Positions 12,278 through 23,077 are shown, counted from the first letter of the stretch. The stretch is 64,000 bases of DNA from Brachionus manjavacas (GCA_019054805.1 JAHQIY010000020.1:1-64000), one strand, 5' to 3'. Notes: a model not told the origin generated them from the sequence alone. Numbers and translations are program-made.

Positions 12278-12904
12278 ATGGGCAATAATAATAGTCGTAA
12301 TAGCTATTTTAAAGGTCAATATGAGGATCCTTCTCTTGTAATTGAGCCATATATGTACCTAGGTGGTGCCTCAATTAATCTCAATCCCAAATTGGCCAAC
12401 TATTATGGAATAACGCACATTTTAAATATGGCTTCCGATCAAGCACCAAATATGCATTTATTTGCCAATCCGAACATTAAATATAAACACATACCAGCCG
12501 ATGATGTACTAAATTATAACATACGATACCACTTCGAAGAAGCATTTGAGATTATCGACGATGCCAGAAGAACTAATGGAAAAATATTGGTGCATTGTAC
12601 CATGGGTATCTCAAGATCGGCCACTATTGTTATTGCCTATTTAATGAGCAGGTATAATATGAGTTTGAGGTCCGCCTATGACTATGTGAGAAGCAAACGT
12701 TCAATTGTTGCACCAAATTCTTTGTTTCTAAAGCTGCTTCAAGATTATGAAAACGAATTGACTTCAGTTCAGAGAGATTCAATAGAACGTAAAAGACAAA
12801 TCCAAGCTAAAAGACAAAATTTTCAAAACGGATTCATGAACAATATTTCAATTAATTCGTCCGGTAACTTTAGAAGACCTGTTAAATCCTATGCATTCAT
12901 TTAA
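12278..12904 (+). CDS. Atypical dual-specificity phosphatase (DUSP), probably N-myristoylated
   Basis: Single exon, 208 residues. The active-site loop is HCTMGISRSATIV with catalytic Cys107 and Arg113; the general acid is probably in IPADD (Asp75 or Asp76). The YLGG and LNPKLANYYGITHILN segments match small atypical DUSPs (about 190-210 residues, no CH2 domain). The N-terminus MGNNNSRN fits an N-myristoylation signal (Gly2, Ser6), suggesting membrane attachment; this is inference. The catalytic domain ends at about residue 165, followed by a basic Gln-rich helix and a low-complexity tail. A paralogue lies 2.6 kb downstream in opposite orientation. The substrate cannot be told from sequence. 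Confidence 0.9.
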   Translation: MGNNNSRNSYFKGQYEDPSLVIEPYMYLGGASINLNPKLANYYGITHILNMASDQAPNMHLFANPNIKYKHIPADDVLNYNIRYHFEEAFEIIDDARRTNGKILVHCTMGISRSATIVIAYLMSRYNMSLRSAYDYVRSKRSIVAPNSLFLKLLQDYENELTSVQRDSIERKRQIQAKRQNFQNGFMNNISINSSGNFRRPVKSYAFI

Positions 12905-13411
12905 AATAAATATAATCTATTTTTTATTTATTTTTTAGGCTATGCTTCGATGATTTAGAAAAATCTTAATTTTTTTTAAATCAAATAATAAGATTTTTCG
13001 TTTTTTTTTTATAAATGATCAAAGATTATTTATTTAGTACTTATTTTACTCAGTCTTAAATAAATACATTTTTTTAAATAACAGAAATAAAGCATTTTGA
13101 ATTACGGAAATATTTATCTATTCCAATATGTTCCATCTATCACATTAAAAATTTTTTATTAAGAAAAAAAAGTTTTCCAATAAATTTTGAAATAAACTTC
13201 CATTTATTTCAATTTATTTAAATGAAATTAATAAAGTATAAAATGTATGATTTTAGTAAATTAAACAATTAATGATTTTTAAATAAAAAAAAGAAAATGC
13301 AAACAAAATAAAATCAGTTCATTTAGTTAATAAGCTTAAAAAGTTCATTTTAACTTTAGTTTTTTGCATGAAAATTTAGGATTTAAAAAATGGCATGCAT
13401 TTAAATGTTTA
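12905..13411. other. 3' flank of DUSP 1, no gene
   Basis: AT-rich sequence between the phosphatase stop codon and the MITE at 13412. Nothing further was recognised. Confidence 0.4.
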
Positions 13412-14151
13412 CAGTACCGATTTGACAAGTGGATTTACGTAAATTTACATTTTGTTACAAAGTAATTTTACGTATTTTTACGCATATTTACGTAAATTTA
13501 CGTAAAAATTGGTAAAAATGAAAATGCCAAAAAAAAACCCGATTTTTTGAGTTTTTTATTATTTTCTAATTTATATAATCTTTTAAAATTTTAAGAATTA
13601 TTTACTTTTTTTAATTGACTTATGTAATTATTACATTTAGTATTGTAAAATTTCTTTGAAATTAAAAGTATGTAAAACAATATTATGCTATTTTTTTAAA
13701 CTTGGATTTAAGGAAAATTAAAGTAACATGTGCCAGAAAATTCAGCGTTTGATCTGGCCTGGGATAGAGCGAGAGATAACCTAAAAAACGCAAGGTCAAA
13801 GTCAATCAAGCCAAATAAATCAAATGATTAAAATATGCTATTTATTTATAATATTCTTTTTGTTTCGATATTTTTTTTCAAAAGTTACTTTTTTTACCAT
13901 ATTTTACCTATTTTTACAAAAATTTACGTAAAAATTAGAAAAAAAAAGTAACTTTTGGTAAAATTTGATTTAATAAATAGAAACTAATTTTTTCAAAATT
14001 TATTAGAAAATAATAAAAAATTCAAAAAATTGGGCTTTTTTTTGGCATTTTCATTTTTACCAATTTTTAAGTAAATTTACATTTTGTTACAAAGTAATTT
14101 TACGTAAATTTACGTAAAATTACCAGAAATCCACTTGTCAAATCGGTACTG
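13412..14151. mobile_element. 740-bp palindromic MITE with TA target duplication (Tc1/mariner-like ends)
   Basis: The element begins CAGTACCGATTTGACAAG and ends with the exact inverse, CTTGTCAAATCGGTACTG, and is flanked by TA on both sides (13410-13411 and 14152-14153). The inverted arms run well over 120 bp, including repeated tttacgtaaatttacgt words. A unique centre of about 300 bp has no long open frame. CAGT ends plus a TA duplication are typical of Tc1/mariner-type insertion. It is non-autonomous. Confidence 0.85.
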
Positions 14152-14374
14152 TATCTTGCTACAAGCAACAATAGAGGAACAAAATAAAAACATTATATAT
14201 TTCGGAATGTATGGACAAATAAACAAATTAGATACTTATGAAACAATTAAATGCTTAAAATTTCGAGCAATTTGAAACTTACTCTTCAGCGTTTTCTTTA
14301 TATTCTTCTAAAGACGAACTTTTGATGAATCAGTCAAAAAATATCGCATAGAATTTTCAAAATAGGCATTAGAA

Positions 14375-14903
14375 CGTTTCATTGCAAGACTAATCATAGC
14401 AACATGTTTCATCGCAAGAAAAATCATAGCAAGGTCAATTTTTTCATAGCAAGATAAATTTCATAGCAAAGTTAAAATTAAAAATAAATAAATAAACAAA
14501 ATTTACCTGGATTAATTGATTGCAAATAAAGTTAATTTAAAGAAAGTAAATGTTTTATTGTTAATTGAATAAAAAATAAAATAATTAAATTAAATTTAAT
14601 GTCTAATCTTCAAAATTCAAAATTAAATCTTCAATATATTGACACAATTCTTCTTTATTATACAATTTACACGAACTTCGCAAACGTGAATCTTTTTTTA
14701 CTTGTTCAGCCGGTCTATTAAACATTTCTCCAGCTCTTACTTTGATTAATTTGTAAATGAAATTTTGATTCAATCAAAAAATAATCCACCATAAAAAATT
14801 ATTTGCAATGAAAAAACTATCTGCTATGAATAAATTAAATGCAATGAAAAAATTAGAGATGCAATGAATTTTGTCTTGCAATGAAAAATAGCTTGCTATG
14901 AAA
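14375..14903. mobile_element. Non-autonomous element with reiterated subterminal TTTCATWGCAAG motifs
   Basis: The ends are inverted copies of AACGTTTCATWGCAAG. Inside each end the word tttcat(t/a)gcaa recurs about five times, all pointing inwards: direct within an arm and inverted between arms. This subterminal repetition is typical of transposase binding sites in hAT-like and related DNA transposons. The target duplication is not clear. The interior includes a minus-strand coding-like stretch at about 14590-14770. Confidence 0.65.
14594..14767 (-). pseudogene. Coding-like fragment inside the 14.4-14.9 kb element
   Basis: An open minus-strand reading ends at a TAG near 14596 and contains KVRAGEMFNRPAEQVKKDSR and ELCQYIEDLILNFED. 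Composition and codon pattern look protein-coding, unlike the surrounding AT-rich noise, but there is no start codon and a TGA lies just upstream. It could be the last exon of the parent transposase or a captured host exon. The family is not recognised. Confidence 0.4.
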
Positions 14904-15122
14904 CGTTACATAGCCTCAAAATACAAAAGCCATATTTCACAATATTTAAAAAGATAATTAAAGTCACAAACAGATACTAAATTAAATTAAACCAAACTAA
15001 ATTATAATTATAAAATAGATTATATAATCAATTTGATAGATCGTGGTACCCGACACAATTATCGCAACTATTAACAAAGACAAAGGAAAAAACCCACATT
15101 TTAGAACAATATTAAAAAAGGA

Positions 15123-15153
15123 ATAAGGACAAAACATTTCATTTTGTCCTTAT
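15123..15153. repeat. Perfect 12-bp hairpin
   Basis: ATAAGGACAAAA and its exact inverse complement are separated by 7 nt, just outside a 101-bp direct repeat. It could be a terminator-like or element-end structure; function unknown. Confidence 0.6.
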
Positions 15154-15155
15154 GA

Positions 15156-15256
15156 ATTCACTAATTACATTTTTGTTGAATTTATTTCACATTTCACATA
15201 TTTTATAAAATTATTTCATAGAAATTCGCAAATTTTGCCATTTTATTTTTGTAATG
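15156..15256 (+). repeat. 101-bp direct repeat, left copy
   Basis: Matches 16705-16805 with a single substitution (ataaaattatt versus ataaacttatt). The two copies flank the second DUSP gene in the same orientation. Confidence 0.9.
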
Positions 15257-15521
15257 TAAAAATGTATTAATTATTGTGTATACTAATATTAATTATAAAA
15301 TATTTTTAATTATGCAATCAACTTTTCTAAATGCACTTTTAAAAATTAATCTAAAAATATGTCAATTTAATCTTTTTTTTATTTTTAATAAATAAAATAT
15401 TTCAATAAAAGAAATTCAAAATATTCCGATCTAATTAAACATAACAATTCAAAAATTGTGACAATTTTCTAAATCTTAATAATAACCATAAATTCTTTCA
15501 TTCTCTGTTAAATATTGATTT

Positions 15522-16103
15522 CTATATTTGAATCATTCTTTGAAAATTTGGAAACAAAAAATTAAATAGACTTAAATGTAATTCTGGCCTAAAAACAAAT
15601 GTATAGCTTGGCCGTTGATTGTCAGGATTTATAAGCTGGGCCCGGATGTAATCGCCACTGAGTTCTTTTTCGTACATTTCTAAAGTTTTTATGAAATGTT
15701 TGTTCGGATTTATTTGAGGCCTTTTGCTTTTCACATAGTTATAGGCCGAAATCAGCGACATTTTATATCGACTCATCAAGTACCCAATAACGATTGTTGC
15801 TGAACGCGAAATTCCCATTGCACAGTGGACCAATATCTTGCCATTTGTTTGACGAGCCTCGTCTATCATTTGGAAAGCCTCTTCGAAGTTTAATCTAATA
15901 TTGTAATAATAATTGTCATCTGCTGGAATTTGCTTGTATTTTTTAAGCATTAGTAAAAGAAGCCAATTAGGTGATATTTCGCTGGTAATATTTAGGACAT
16001 GTGTGTATCCAAAGACTGGAGCCAAGTGTGAATTCGAATTTAAATAAGAATCTCCCAAGTGCAGGTAAGGCTCAATTATTGAAGAAGAATTCAGTAATAG
16101 CAT
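15522..16103 (-). CDS. Atypical dual-specificity phosphatase, paralogue of the 12.3-kb gene
   Basis: Single exon, 193 residues. The active site HCAMGISRSATIV has Cys94 and Arg100, and the acid loop is IPADD at about 60-64. It shares the order EPYLHLGDSYLN, FEEAFQMIDEARQTNGKILV and LMSRYKMSL with the paralogue, so the pair arose by local duplication. It lacks the MGNNNS myristoylation signal and starts MLLLNSS, so its location may differ. The C-terminal tail is short and hydrophobic. It is flanked by 101-bp direct repeats. A start further upstream is not supported. Confidence 0.9.
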   Translation of the reverse strand: MLLLNSSSIIEPYLHLGDSYLNSNSHLAPVFGYTHVLNITSEISPNWLLLLMLKKYKQIPADDNYYYNIRLNFEEAFQMIDEARQTNGKILVHCAMGISRSATIVIGYLMSRYKMSLISAYNYVKSKRPQINPNKHFIKTLEMYEKELSGDYIRAQLINPDNQRPSYTFVFRPELHLSLFNFLFPNFQRMIQI

Positions 16104-17480
16104 TTTTATTTTAAAAATATCTGAGACAATTATCTGAGATACAATAATTTATACTCATCAGTTAATTGCAAATATTTTTAAGGAATTTTTCGGTTTGAAC
16201 TAAAAACCAAGCTACGGTTGGCATTTTTCAAAAGAGTTATATTCAAGAGGCTTCGAACATCATCTAGAATTTTTTTTTTTTCACAAAGTTAATTAAATAT
16301 GTTTTTAATTAATTTTGACTGATTTTGGTAGAAAATATTTTATAATTGTTTTTTTTTGTTAACTATTTGCATTATTTTATGATTAATTTCCTTGCAATGT
16401 TGGTTAAGTATGGCCAAAGTTTCCAAGTTATGTGTTTGGAAACGAACTAGACTCAATGACTAAAAATAAAAAGTACTAATCAAAACAACAAAATTTTAAA
16501 TCATCCAAAAACAGAATTAAAAAGACCCAAATTAGAAAATTTAAGAATTTTTTCCTTAAAAATAAGAAAAATAAAAAAGTTAATTAAAAATATTTGTTTT
16601 AATTTTTTTTTTAATTCTATTAATTTATCTATTGGTACTTCTTTGTTTTTGATTTGAATATTTCTAATGTTCTTATTTGAAATTATTTGAATTCAGTTTA
16701 ATTGATTCACTAATTACATTTTTGTTGAATTTATTTCACATTTCACATATTTTATAAACTTATTTCATAGAAATTCGCAAATTTTGCCATTTTATTTTTG
16801 TAATGATTTTTCAGAAATTCAATCAGAAATTGTAATGCTATAAAAATGAAAAAAAAATTGAACAAAATTTAAGTATGATATTAAAATATGATTTTAAAAT
16901 TGATTAAAAATAAAATACTTTGATTTTAGTTTTGCTCTAATTTAGAATTATTTGAATTATGTTTGAATGTCAAATGTTTGATCCTTTTTGAAAAACAAAA
17001 TCAATTTTGTTCTTCGTTTATCTTCAATTTTTTCAAGTTAAAAAAAAAAAAAAACTAATAAAATACTTTTTTTTTAGAAAAAATATCAGTTTTAATTGTG
17101 ACTTATTTTTGGGTATAAAAATTAAATCGAATAATTAAATGGACATAATATTAGAATTAAATTTAAGTTTTTTTTTTTATTTTAATAAAAGTTAAATTCA
17201 AATGGTTAAGCATGGTTTATGAGTAAAAATTATTTCATTACCAATTGTATTAAAATAATTAATTTTAAAATCTATTAATATTGGTTTATGGAGACATTTT
17301 GTCAAGTTAATTGTGCTGTTTTCACTAAAAATCAAGGAAAGATGCAAATAATTTTCTCGAAAAAAAAAAGTTGAATTTTTAATTAATATCTTATAAGGAC
17401 CAAAAAGAATAGAAATTTTCGTAATCACTTTAACAAATTATTTTTTTAACAAATATTCCAGATGAATTTTTTGCATTAAA
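16104..17480. other. Intergenic region with one repeat copy
   Basis: AT-rich and without a gene apart from the direct repeat at 16705-16805. A 76-codon open frame at 17198-17428 (-) has no domain. Confidence 0.4.
16705..16805 (+). repeat. 101-bp direct repeat, right copy
   Basis: Second copy of the repeat at 15156-15256; 100 of 101 positions agree by eye. It begins attcactaattacattttt. Confidence 0.9.
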
Positions 17481-18254
17481 ATGAGTATGCTAAATGGCAT
17501 TTTTCTTATTTAAATTGTTTATTCAATTTTTGAATTATAAAGATCCAAGCTTGTCATTTTTGGATGGTGTCCCGTTCGCCATAAACCCAATATTCACTCA
17601 ATCCAAGCCAAAAACAAGAGACTTAAATGCGAACTATAATCTAGACAGAGCAAAATCAATTTTAATGGCAGAAGTAATTTTGCTTTTTTAAATTTTGTGC
17701 CTGTTCTCTGATCGTTTTCTTAGCCCGATTTTAGTGTGGAGGCAAAGGTGGTTACTTCTCAATTTCGATCAAAATTCACATCGAGTCAACGTAAAAAATC
17801 ATTTTCGTTCTATAAACCAAACCTTGCACAAAATTTACAAGACACAAATTCCAATTTGTCCACATCACTTCCGAACACGACTCTTCAATACTCCAACGTT
17901 CCACTGGAGCCTGTCAGACATTCTGATACTTTGAAATCATCGTCCACTTTAAATAATAATGATAATAACTTCAACGATTTATTCGACAATTCAAATGCAC
18001 TCGATCCATTCGACGACTTAGAGCTCAAGACACTAAACGATTTAGAAGAATTGAAAAAAATTCTAACACAAAATGAAAATAAAAATCAAGACATGAAATC
18101 AGTAGGTTTTTACCTGAATGACAGTGATAAAAAACTCAACAAATATCTAAGTAGCATGCAGATGGCAAACACAAACAATACGCCAATATGTGCAGTAGAC
18201 AACTTTGGTCTGCCAAAATTACCATTTTATGATCTAAACGATTCTGAAAAATAA
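17481..18254 (+). CDS. UBAP1-like ESCRT-I subunit lacking the C-terminal SOUBA domain
   Basis: Inferred exons are 17481-17484, 17543-17673 and 17724-18254 (introns 58 and 50 nt), giving 221 residues. The start SFLDGVPFAINP matches the UBAP1 N-terminus (UMA region that binds ESCRT-I). The diagnostic segment PFDDLELKTLNDLEELKKIL lies at about 140-159 and is the conserved UBAP1 block. UBAP1 is the ESCRT-I subunit that sorts ubiquitinated cargo at endosomes. Vertebrate UBAP1 is about 500 residues and ends in a triple-UBA SOUBA domain; here a stop follows LPKLPFYDLNDSEK, so no ubiquitin-binding domain is encoded. An alternative ATG at 17494, reading through the first intron, would give a hydrophobic leader and is less likely. 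Confidence 0.75.
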
Positions 18255-18518
18255 TTTTTGTATATTATTATTTTATTTATTTTAATAATAAAATTATTTT
18301 ATTTTTGTTAAAGTTGTTAATCTTGGATTGGTATAACAGTAAATTAGATAGATTGCTTTTTGATTTTTTGAAGTTTTAGTTTTATTGATTGAAATATGAT
18401 ATTTTGCAAATTTATTTATTTTATCTATTTCTTTGGGCTATTTTTATTTAGTTATTTATTTAAAAAAAAATGATTAAATAAAATTAAGAATTGAAATTTT
18501 ATTAATAATTTTTAAAGG

Positions 18519-19183
18519 TCAATAAAATGGAATCCAATTGCTCTCATCATTTGGCTTAACTATTCCAAGCACTATAAGAATTATATCTACAATGTACCAA
18601 ATTCCAAAACCTCCAAGAGTAATTAGTTTTCCGATTCCAATTCCTGTTTGGCCTAGACAGCATCGATCGACGGCAAATATTCCCAGGAATAAAGAGTACA
18701 ATAAATATGTAACAAAATACTTGTCTGTATATCTTTTTAAAGTTTTATCATCCAATTGGTAATCAAACTGAAAATTGCTATTTACTTAATACAAGGAGTC
18801 TCTTTAAGGAATGTTCTGTTTCCTCTGCACTCAATAAAGTTGAAAATTCTGCATGTCACAAATATAGTTTCCATTTCAGTAGATTTAGTGATACCAAATT
18901 TACAATTTTGCGAAACATTGTAAGAAAGCAGACTTTCACATTCATAAAATTGCTCTGGTCTAATTTTATATTTTTTTATAAGTTTTAAAAGAAAAGTTAA
19001 TTTTCGAAATTAAGTTTACAGATAACTGCATTCAACGAGGGGTGAATTTTGCACATCAGTCAAATTTGAGAAGCATTTTTCGTCATAGCAGTCCGAATTT
19101 TGCACAAGAATGGGTGTCATTTTTTTAAATGTAGCTAATATTTGGACAATTAGTAAGAAAAACAAACATAGTTTGCAAATCAT
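18519..19183 (-). CDS. TM2D2: TM2 domain-containing protein 2 (TM2D2)
   Basis: Three exons, 19020-19183, 18786-18959 and 18519-18732, join in phase to 183 residues. A signal peptide ([17 protein letters not shown]) is followed by a Cys-rich luminal region with CSYLPEQFYEC and [10 protein letters not shown], then two membrane segments of the TM2 domain ([19 protein letters not shown] with the DR pair, and [15 protein letters not shown]) and the end SNWIPFY. Order and end match TM2D2 (humans SNWCTVY). In flies the three TM2D proteins act together in Notch signalling and phagocytosis. The GT..AG intron between CIK and YTDKYF is 53 nt; a nearer AG would give an impossible 18-nt intron. Confidence 0.92.
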
Positions 19184-19386
19184 TTTTTTGAATACATTAA
19201 TAACTTAAAATTTGATTAAAATTATTATATTAAAAAATAATAATTCATTGAAGTAAAATTAAGCTTTCGTTTGAACAGCTTTTAAATAACTAAATGAACA
19301 TGTTTAATATTGCTAAAAAATTCTAAATCATTTTATTTATGTTTTTTAGAAAATAAATTATTTCTACATAAATAAATCAAAAGAAT

Positions 19387-21710
19387 TTAAATTAGAAAAA
19401 AAATACAAATTATTGAAATCATCGATATATTGGAACTGATTGAAATGCTTTTGGAGGACGCTGTTGTTGTTGTTTGAACTATAGATGTGGTCAAATCTGT
19501 ATCAACTACTACACTAAATGAATCACTTAGACTACCAATAAAAATATTAAATTTTCCATTTTCAACAACTCGTTGATTATTAATGTTTATAAATGATAAA
19601 TCATCAAAATTAATATTAAAGTTTACATCAACACTTTCACCCATTTTCAATGAAATTTTTTCAAATCCTTTCAATTGTCTTACTGGTCTAGTCACACTGG
19701 CATATTCATCATTTAAAAACAACAAAACACTCTCTTTGCCATCCATTTCACCAACATTCTTTACATTAACACTTACTGTCAACGACTCTTGAAGTCCAAT
19801 TGATTTTTTACTTAATCTCAAATTCGAATACTCAAATTTGGTATAACTTAGACCATGACCAAATGCATATAAATTTTTTGCATCATAAACTTCCAAAGGT
19901 TTGTAGTCATATGTTGAAATACCATTTACATCCAAAGGATAGGTAACCGAGAGTCTGGCATTTGGATTGTATTTGCCGAATATAATTTCGGCAATTGCTT
20001 GACTGCCTTTTACTCCTGGCAAAAATCCAATTATAACAGCACTTGATTTTTGAGCAATATTGGTGATTATTCTTGGTCTACCACCAATGTAAACCAAAAT
20101 AACTATTTTATTCAATTCTAACAAACGATCGGCCAGCACTTGTTGAGACTCGCTCAACATTATATTATCTATATTTCCGAATCCTTCACAATAACTGTCC
20201 TCTCCAATTGTCAGTATGATGATGTCAACATTTTTGGCTTTTGCCACTGTATCATCTAAATTGGTCAAATGAGTAAAATCAGCTCCTTGTGAATATTCGC
20301 TATTTGGATTTATTTTCTTAATTTCTTCAAAAATGGTTGTCTTTTTTTGTGTACCAAAATTAACAAAATTCTCTTCCACACTTCCTTGCCAAACATAAGA
20401 CCATCCACCATTCAGTACTCTTAAAACATCACCAGATGGTCCTGCAACTAATACTCTTTTATTTTCATTTGAATTTAGAGGCAATGTTCCATCATTTTGA
20501 GCTAGAACAATTGATTCACGAGCTGCTTCGACATTTACATCATGTGATTCTTTTGTTCCTATTTTATCTAAATCTTCTGCAAAAGGTTGAGAATTTTCAA
20601 AAAGTCCAAGATCATTTTTAACCTTAAGAATGCGTTTTGTTGCATCATCAACTCGTGCAGAGAATTCCACATCTTTTTTGGCCAAATTTACACAATAATC
20701 AGCAAAGCTATAGTCATATGGAACCATGCTCATGTCCAAACCTGCCATGACTGCAATGCGCACAGCTTCTTCATCACTCTCGGCCAATTTGTCTCTGTAA
20801 TGCAATCTTTTTATGTCTTCCCAATCAGATACAACAAAACCAGAGAATTTAAGCTCACCCTTGAGTATTTCTGTCAAATAGTGATAGTTAGCATGTCCAG
20901 GTATTCCATTTACTTCTCCTGAATTGACCATAACAGTTGGTGATCCAGCAAGAACACCTTTTTCAAATGGAGGCAAAAAAACATCTCTTAGCAAATTTTC
21001 CGGAATAAAAGCTGGTGTACGATCTTTTCCATTAAATGGTAGACTATAGCCAACATAATGCTTTAGACAGGTGGCAACTTTAGTTCGATTTTTTATATCC
21101 TTTCCTTGACTTCCTTGAATGAAAGCCTCGCCCATTTTTCCAACTAAATAAGGATCTTCTCCATAAGTTTCAAATAGTCTAGGCCAAACCGGCTGACGGC
21201 CCACATCCAGAACAGGATTAAAATTCCATGGAATTCCGACAGCACGAGTTTCAATTGATATTATTTCAGCAATTTTTTTGTCATTTCCAAATTAAAACTA
21301 CCAGCCAAAGAAATAGCATGAGGGAAAAGAACTGATTCTTGGATATAATGAGCTCCGTGTATTGAGTCAATTCCGTAAATTATTGGAATTTTGTTTTTTG
21401 TTTCTTGGGCCACATTTTGAATTGTTTTTATTACTTCTTGCCAATTTGAGCTTTTTTGAGCTAAATTATAAGGCGCATTTAAAATAGAGCCCACATGTTT
21501 CTGTTTAATTGCATACTCCAATTTGGTTATATTTATAGGATTTTCATCATAGTTTGTTTGATCACCACTTTTTTGAGTCACATCAAAATTGATTTGAGTC
21601 ATTTGGCCACATTTTTCTTCGATGGTCAATGATTCCAATAGTTTGTTGAGGTCTACAGCTCCATTGACTGAACAACATGACAGAATTAATCCTACAAGAA
21701 TAAAATACAT
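19387..21710 (-). CDS. GH3 family beta-glucosidase, copy 1 (one frame break)
   Basis: Intronless; about 774 codons if the single frame break is ignored. A signal peptide (MYFILVGLILSCCSVNG) precedes a GH3 N-terminal barrel with NFNPVLDVGRQPVW, KHYVGY and the nucleophile Asp in FSGFVVSDWEDI (about Asp296). The C-terminal domain carries the likely acid/base Glu in IGEDSYCEG (about Glu509). A fibronectin-III-like domain follows (FGHGLSYTKFEYS, LKGFEK), then a Ser/Thr-rich stretch and a hydrophobic end resembling a GPI-anchor signal. It would hydrolyse terminal beta-glucosides outside the cell. The frame breaks in a T7 run at 21273-21279; copy 2 has T8 there and stays in frame. Intronless structure and a microbe/amoeba-like family suggest horizontal acquisition (inference). 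Confidence 0.88.
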
Positions 21711-22302
21711 TTTTAAATTTTTAAATTAAATTGTTAAATAGCTCTTCTATTAATAGTCAATTTATATCATAGTTTATTTTATCTCTATTAATTAAAATTC
21801 GTTTTAATAAACCTTTTAAAAAAGGTAATCAAAAAACTAATGATTAAAGCTATTCTGATATAATTTATCTTTTAATTTTCAATATAAAAGTTGCTTAAAC
21901 AAATATTATTTAACTTTTATGAAATTAATCAAGGTATTTTTTGATCTTGAAGGCTTGTTACAAAAGTCTAAAAAAAATAAAGTCAAAAAGTATTTTTTAT
22001 CTTAATTATTTAAAATTAGATTTTTTATCTTTATTAATATATCGTTTAATTTTCAAAATAAAAGTTGCTTAAACAAAAAAATTATTATTTAACTTTTTCT
22101 GAGATTTAATCATGATATTTTTTGATCTTGAAGGCTTGTAACAAAAGTCTAAAGAAATTAAATTTTAAAAAGTTTAAAAAATACACAACAATTTAAAAAT
22201 CGATTTTTCATATCAAAAAAAAATCATAATATATTAATACTAATGACCAGTCACTATCTCTTTGAATTACTATCTCAATCATCCTATTGTTTTTAATTGA
22301 TT
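21711..22302. other. 5' flank of GH3 copy 1
   Basis: The first 100 bp upstream of the ATG are nearly identical to the flank of copy 2, then diverge. Beyond that a local duplication is visible: ctttaattttcaatataaaagttgcttaaac near 21870 recurs near 22045. No gene was seen. Confidence 0.5.
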
Positions 22303-23077
22303 TTTTTAAATAACAAACAGTCACAGATTAAAAATACTTTTTTTAAAGTTCGAGTATAATCTACATCATACCAAGTCAATTGTTCACATGGATAGTATCC
22401 CCCTAGTTTTAATCTTAAACTAAGGCAACTCATCAACAACATTTAAAAATAACAAATTCATTGTTATAATTAATTAAATGTATTTTTTTTTGAGTAATAA
22501 TTGAAAAATTTTAAAGAATTTTTTTTTTCGAAAATGGACTCTTTTTGAGCGTTTATAAAAATTTTTGAACTAAATAAATAAAAAAAGTAAAATCATCATT
22601 TTGTTCAGAATTTAGTCTAGTTTCAGAATTTGTATAAAAATATATAGGTTAAGGGGTTTGCAAAAAAGTAGATCCCGAAAAGGTTAAAAATGTCAAAATT
22701 TTTGCTGTTAAAGTGGGGCGTCTACGTGCGCCACTACTTGGAGACTCAAGTCTCCCACAGCATTATATACTACTACTACTAGAATATAGAGCATTTAATT
22801 CTCTATCAGAAAATGTGTCGATCGAGTAGATTCGATTGATTAAATTCTGAGATAAAAAAGCTTAAATAAGATATACTTTATATAAGGCTGTAAAGATTCA
22901 GACCTCCCTAGACAAAAAAAATTTTTTTTGACCCCCCCTAAAATTTTGGCTAGGTTTTCATATACGTAGAATCCAAAAATGAGGTCGAAATCCATATCTG
23001 GAGATAGTGTGGAAGTTTTGCATCGCGCGAACTTTAAAAAAAGTATTTTTAATCTGTGACTATTTGTTATTTAAAAA
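22303..23077. mobile_element. Inverted-repeat element, about 775 bp, with LINE/SINE-like tail inside
   Basis: Arms of about 50 bp (22303-22352 and 23028-23077) are inverse complements around the core AGTCACAGATTAAAAATAC. The centre contains a GC-richer patch, tggggcgtctacgtgcg at about 22715, leading to a (TAC)n tail at about 22770-22785 that resembles the tail of the LINE ending near 47400. No transposase is encoded; the target duplication is not resolved. Confidence 0.6.

Noticed and set aside
17494..17691. UBAP1 start at 17494 with a hydrophobic leader
   Set aside because: The leader (AFFLFKLFIQFLNY) looks like translated intron; ATG 17481 with a 58-nt intron fits the family start better, though not proven.
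18768..18785. An 18-nt intron in TM2D2
   Set aside because: Too short for an animal intron and out of phase; a later acceptor (aaaaag before 18732) gives a 53-nt intron and restores the family sequence CIKYT.
20436..20922. Plus-strand ORFs inside GH3 copy 1 (and 49330-49816 in copy 2)
   Set aside because: Antisense shadows of the GH3 coding sequence; the same ORFs recur only because the gene is duplicated.
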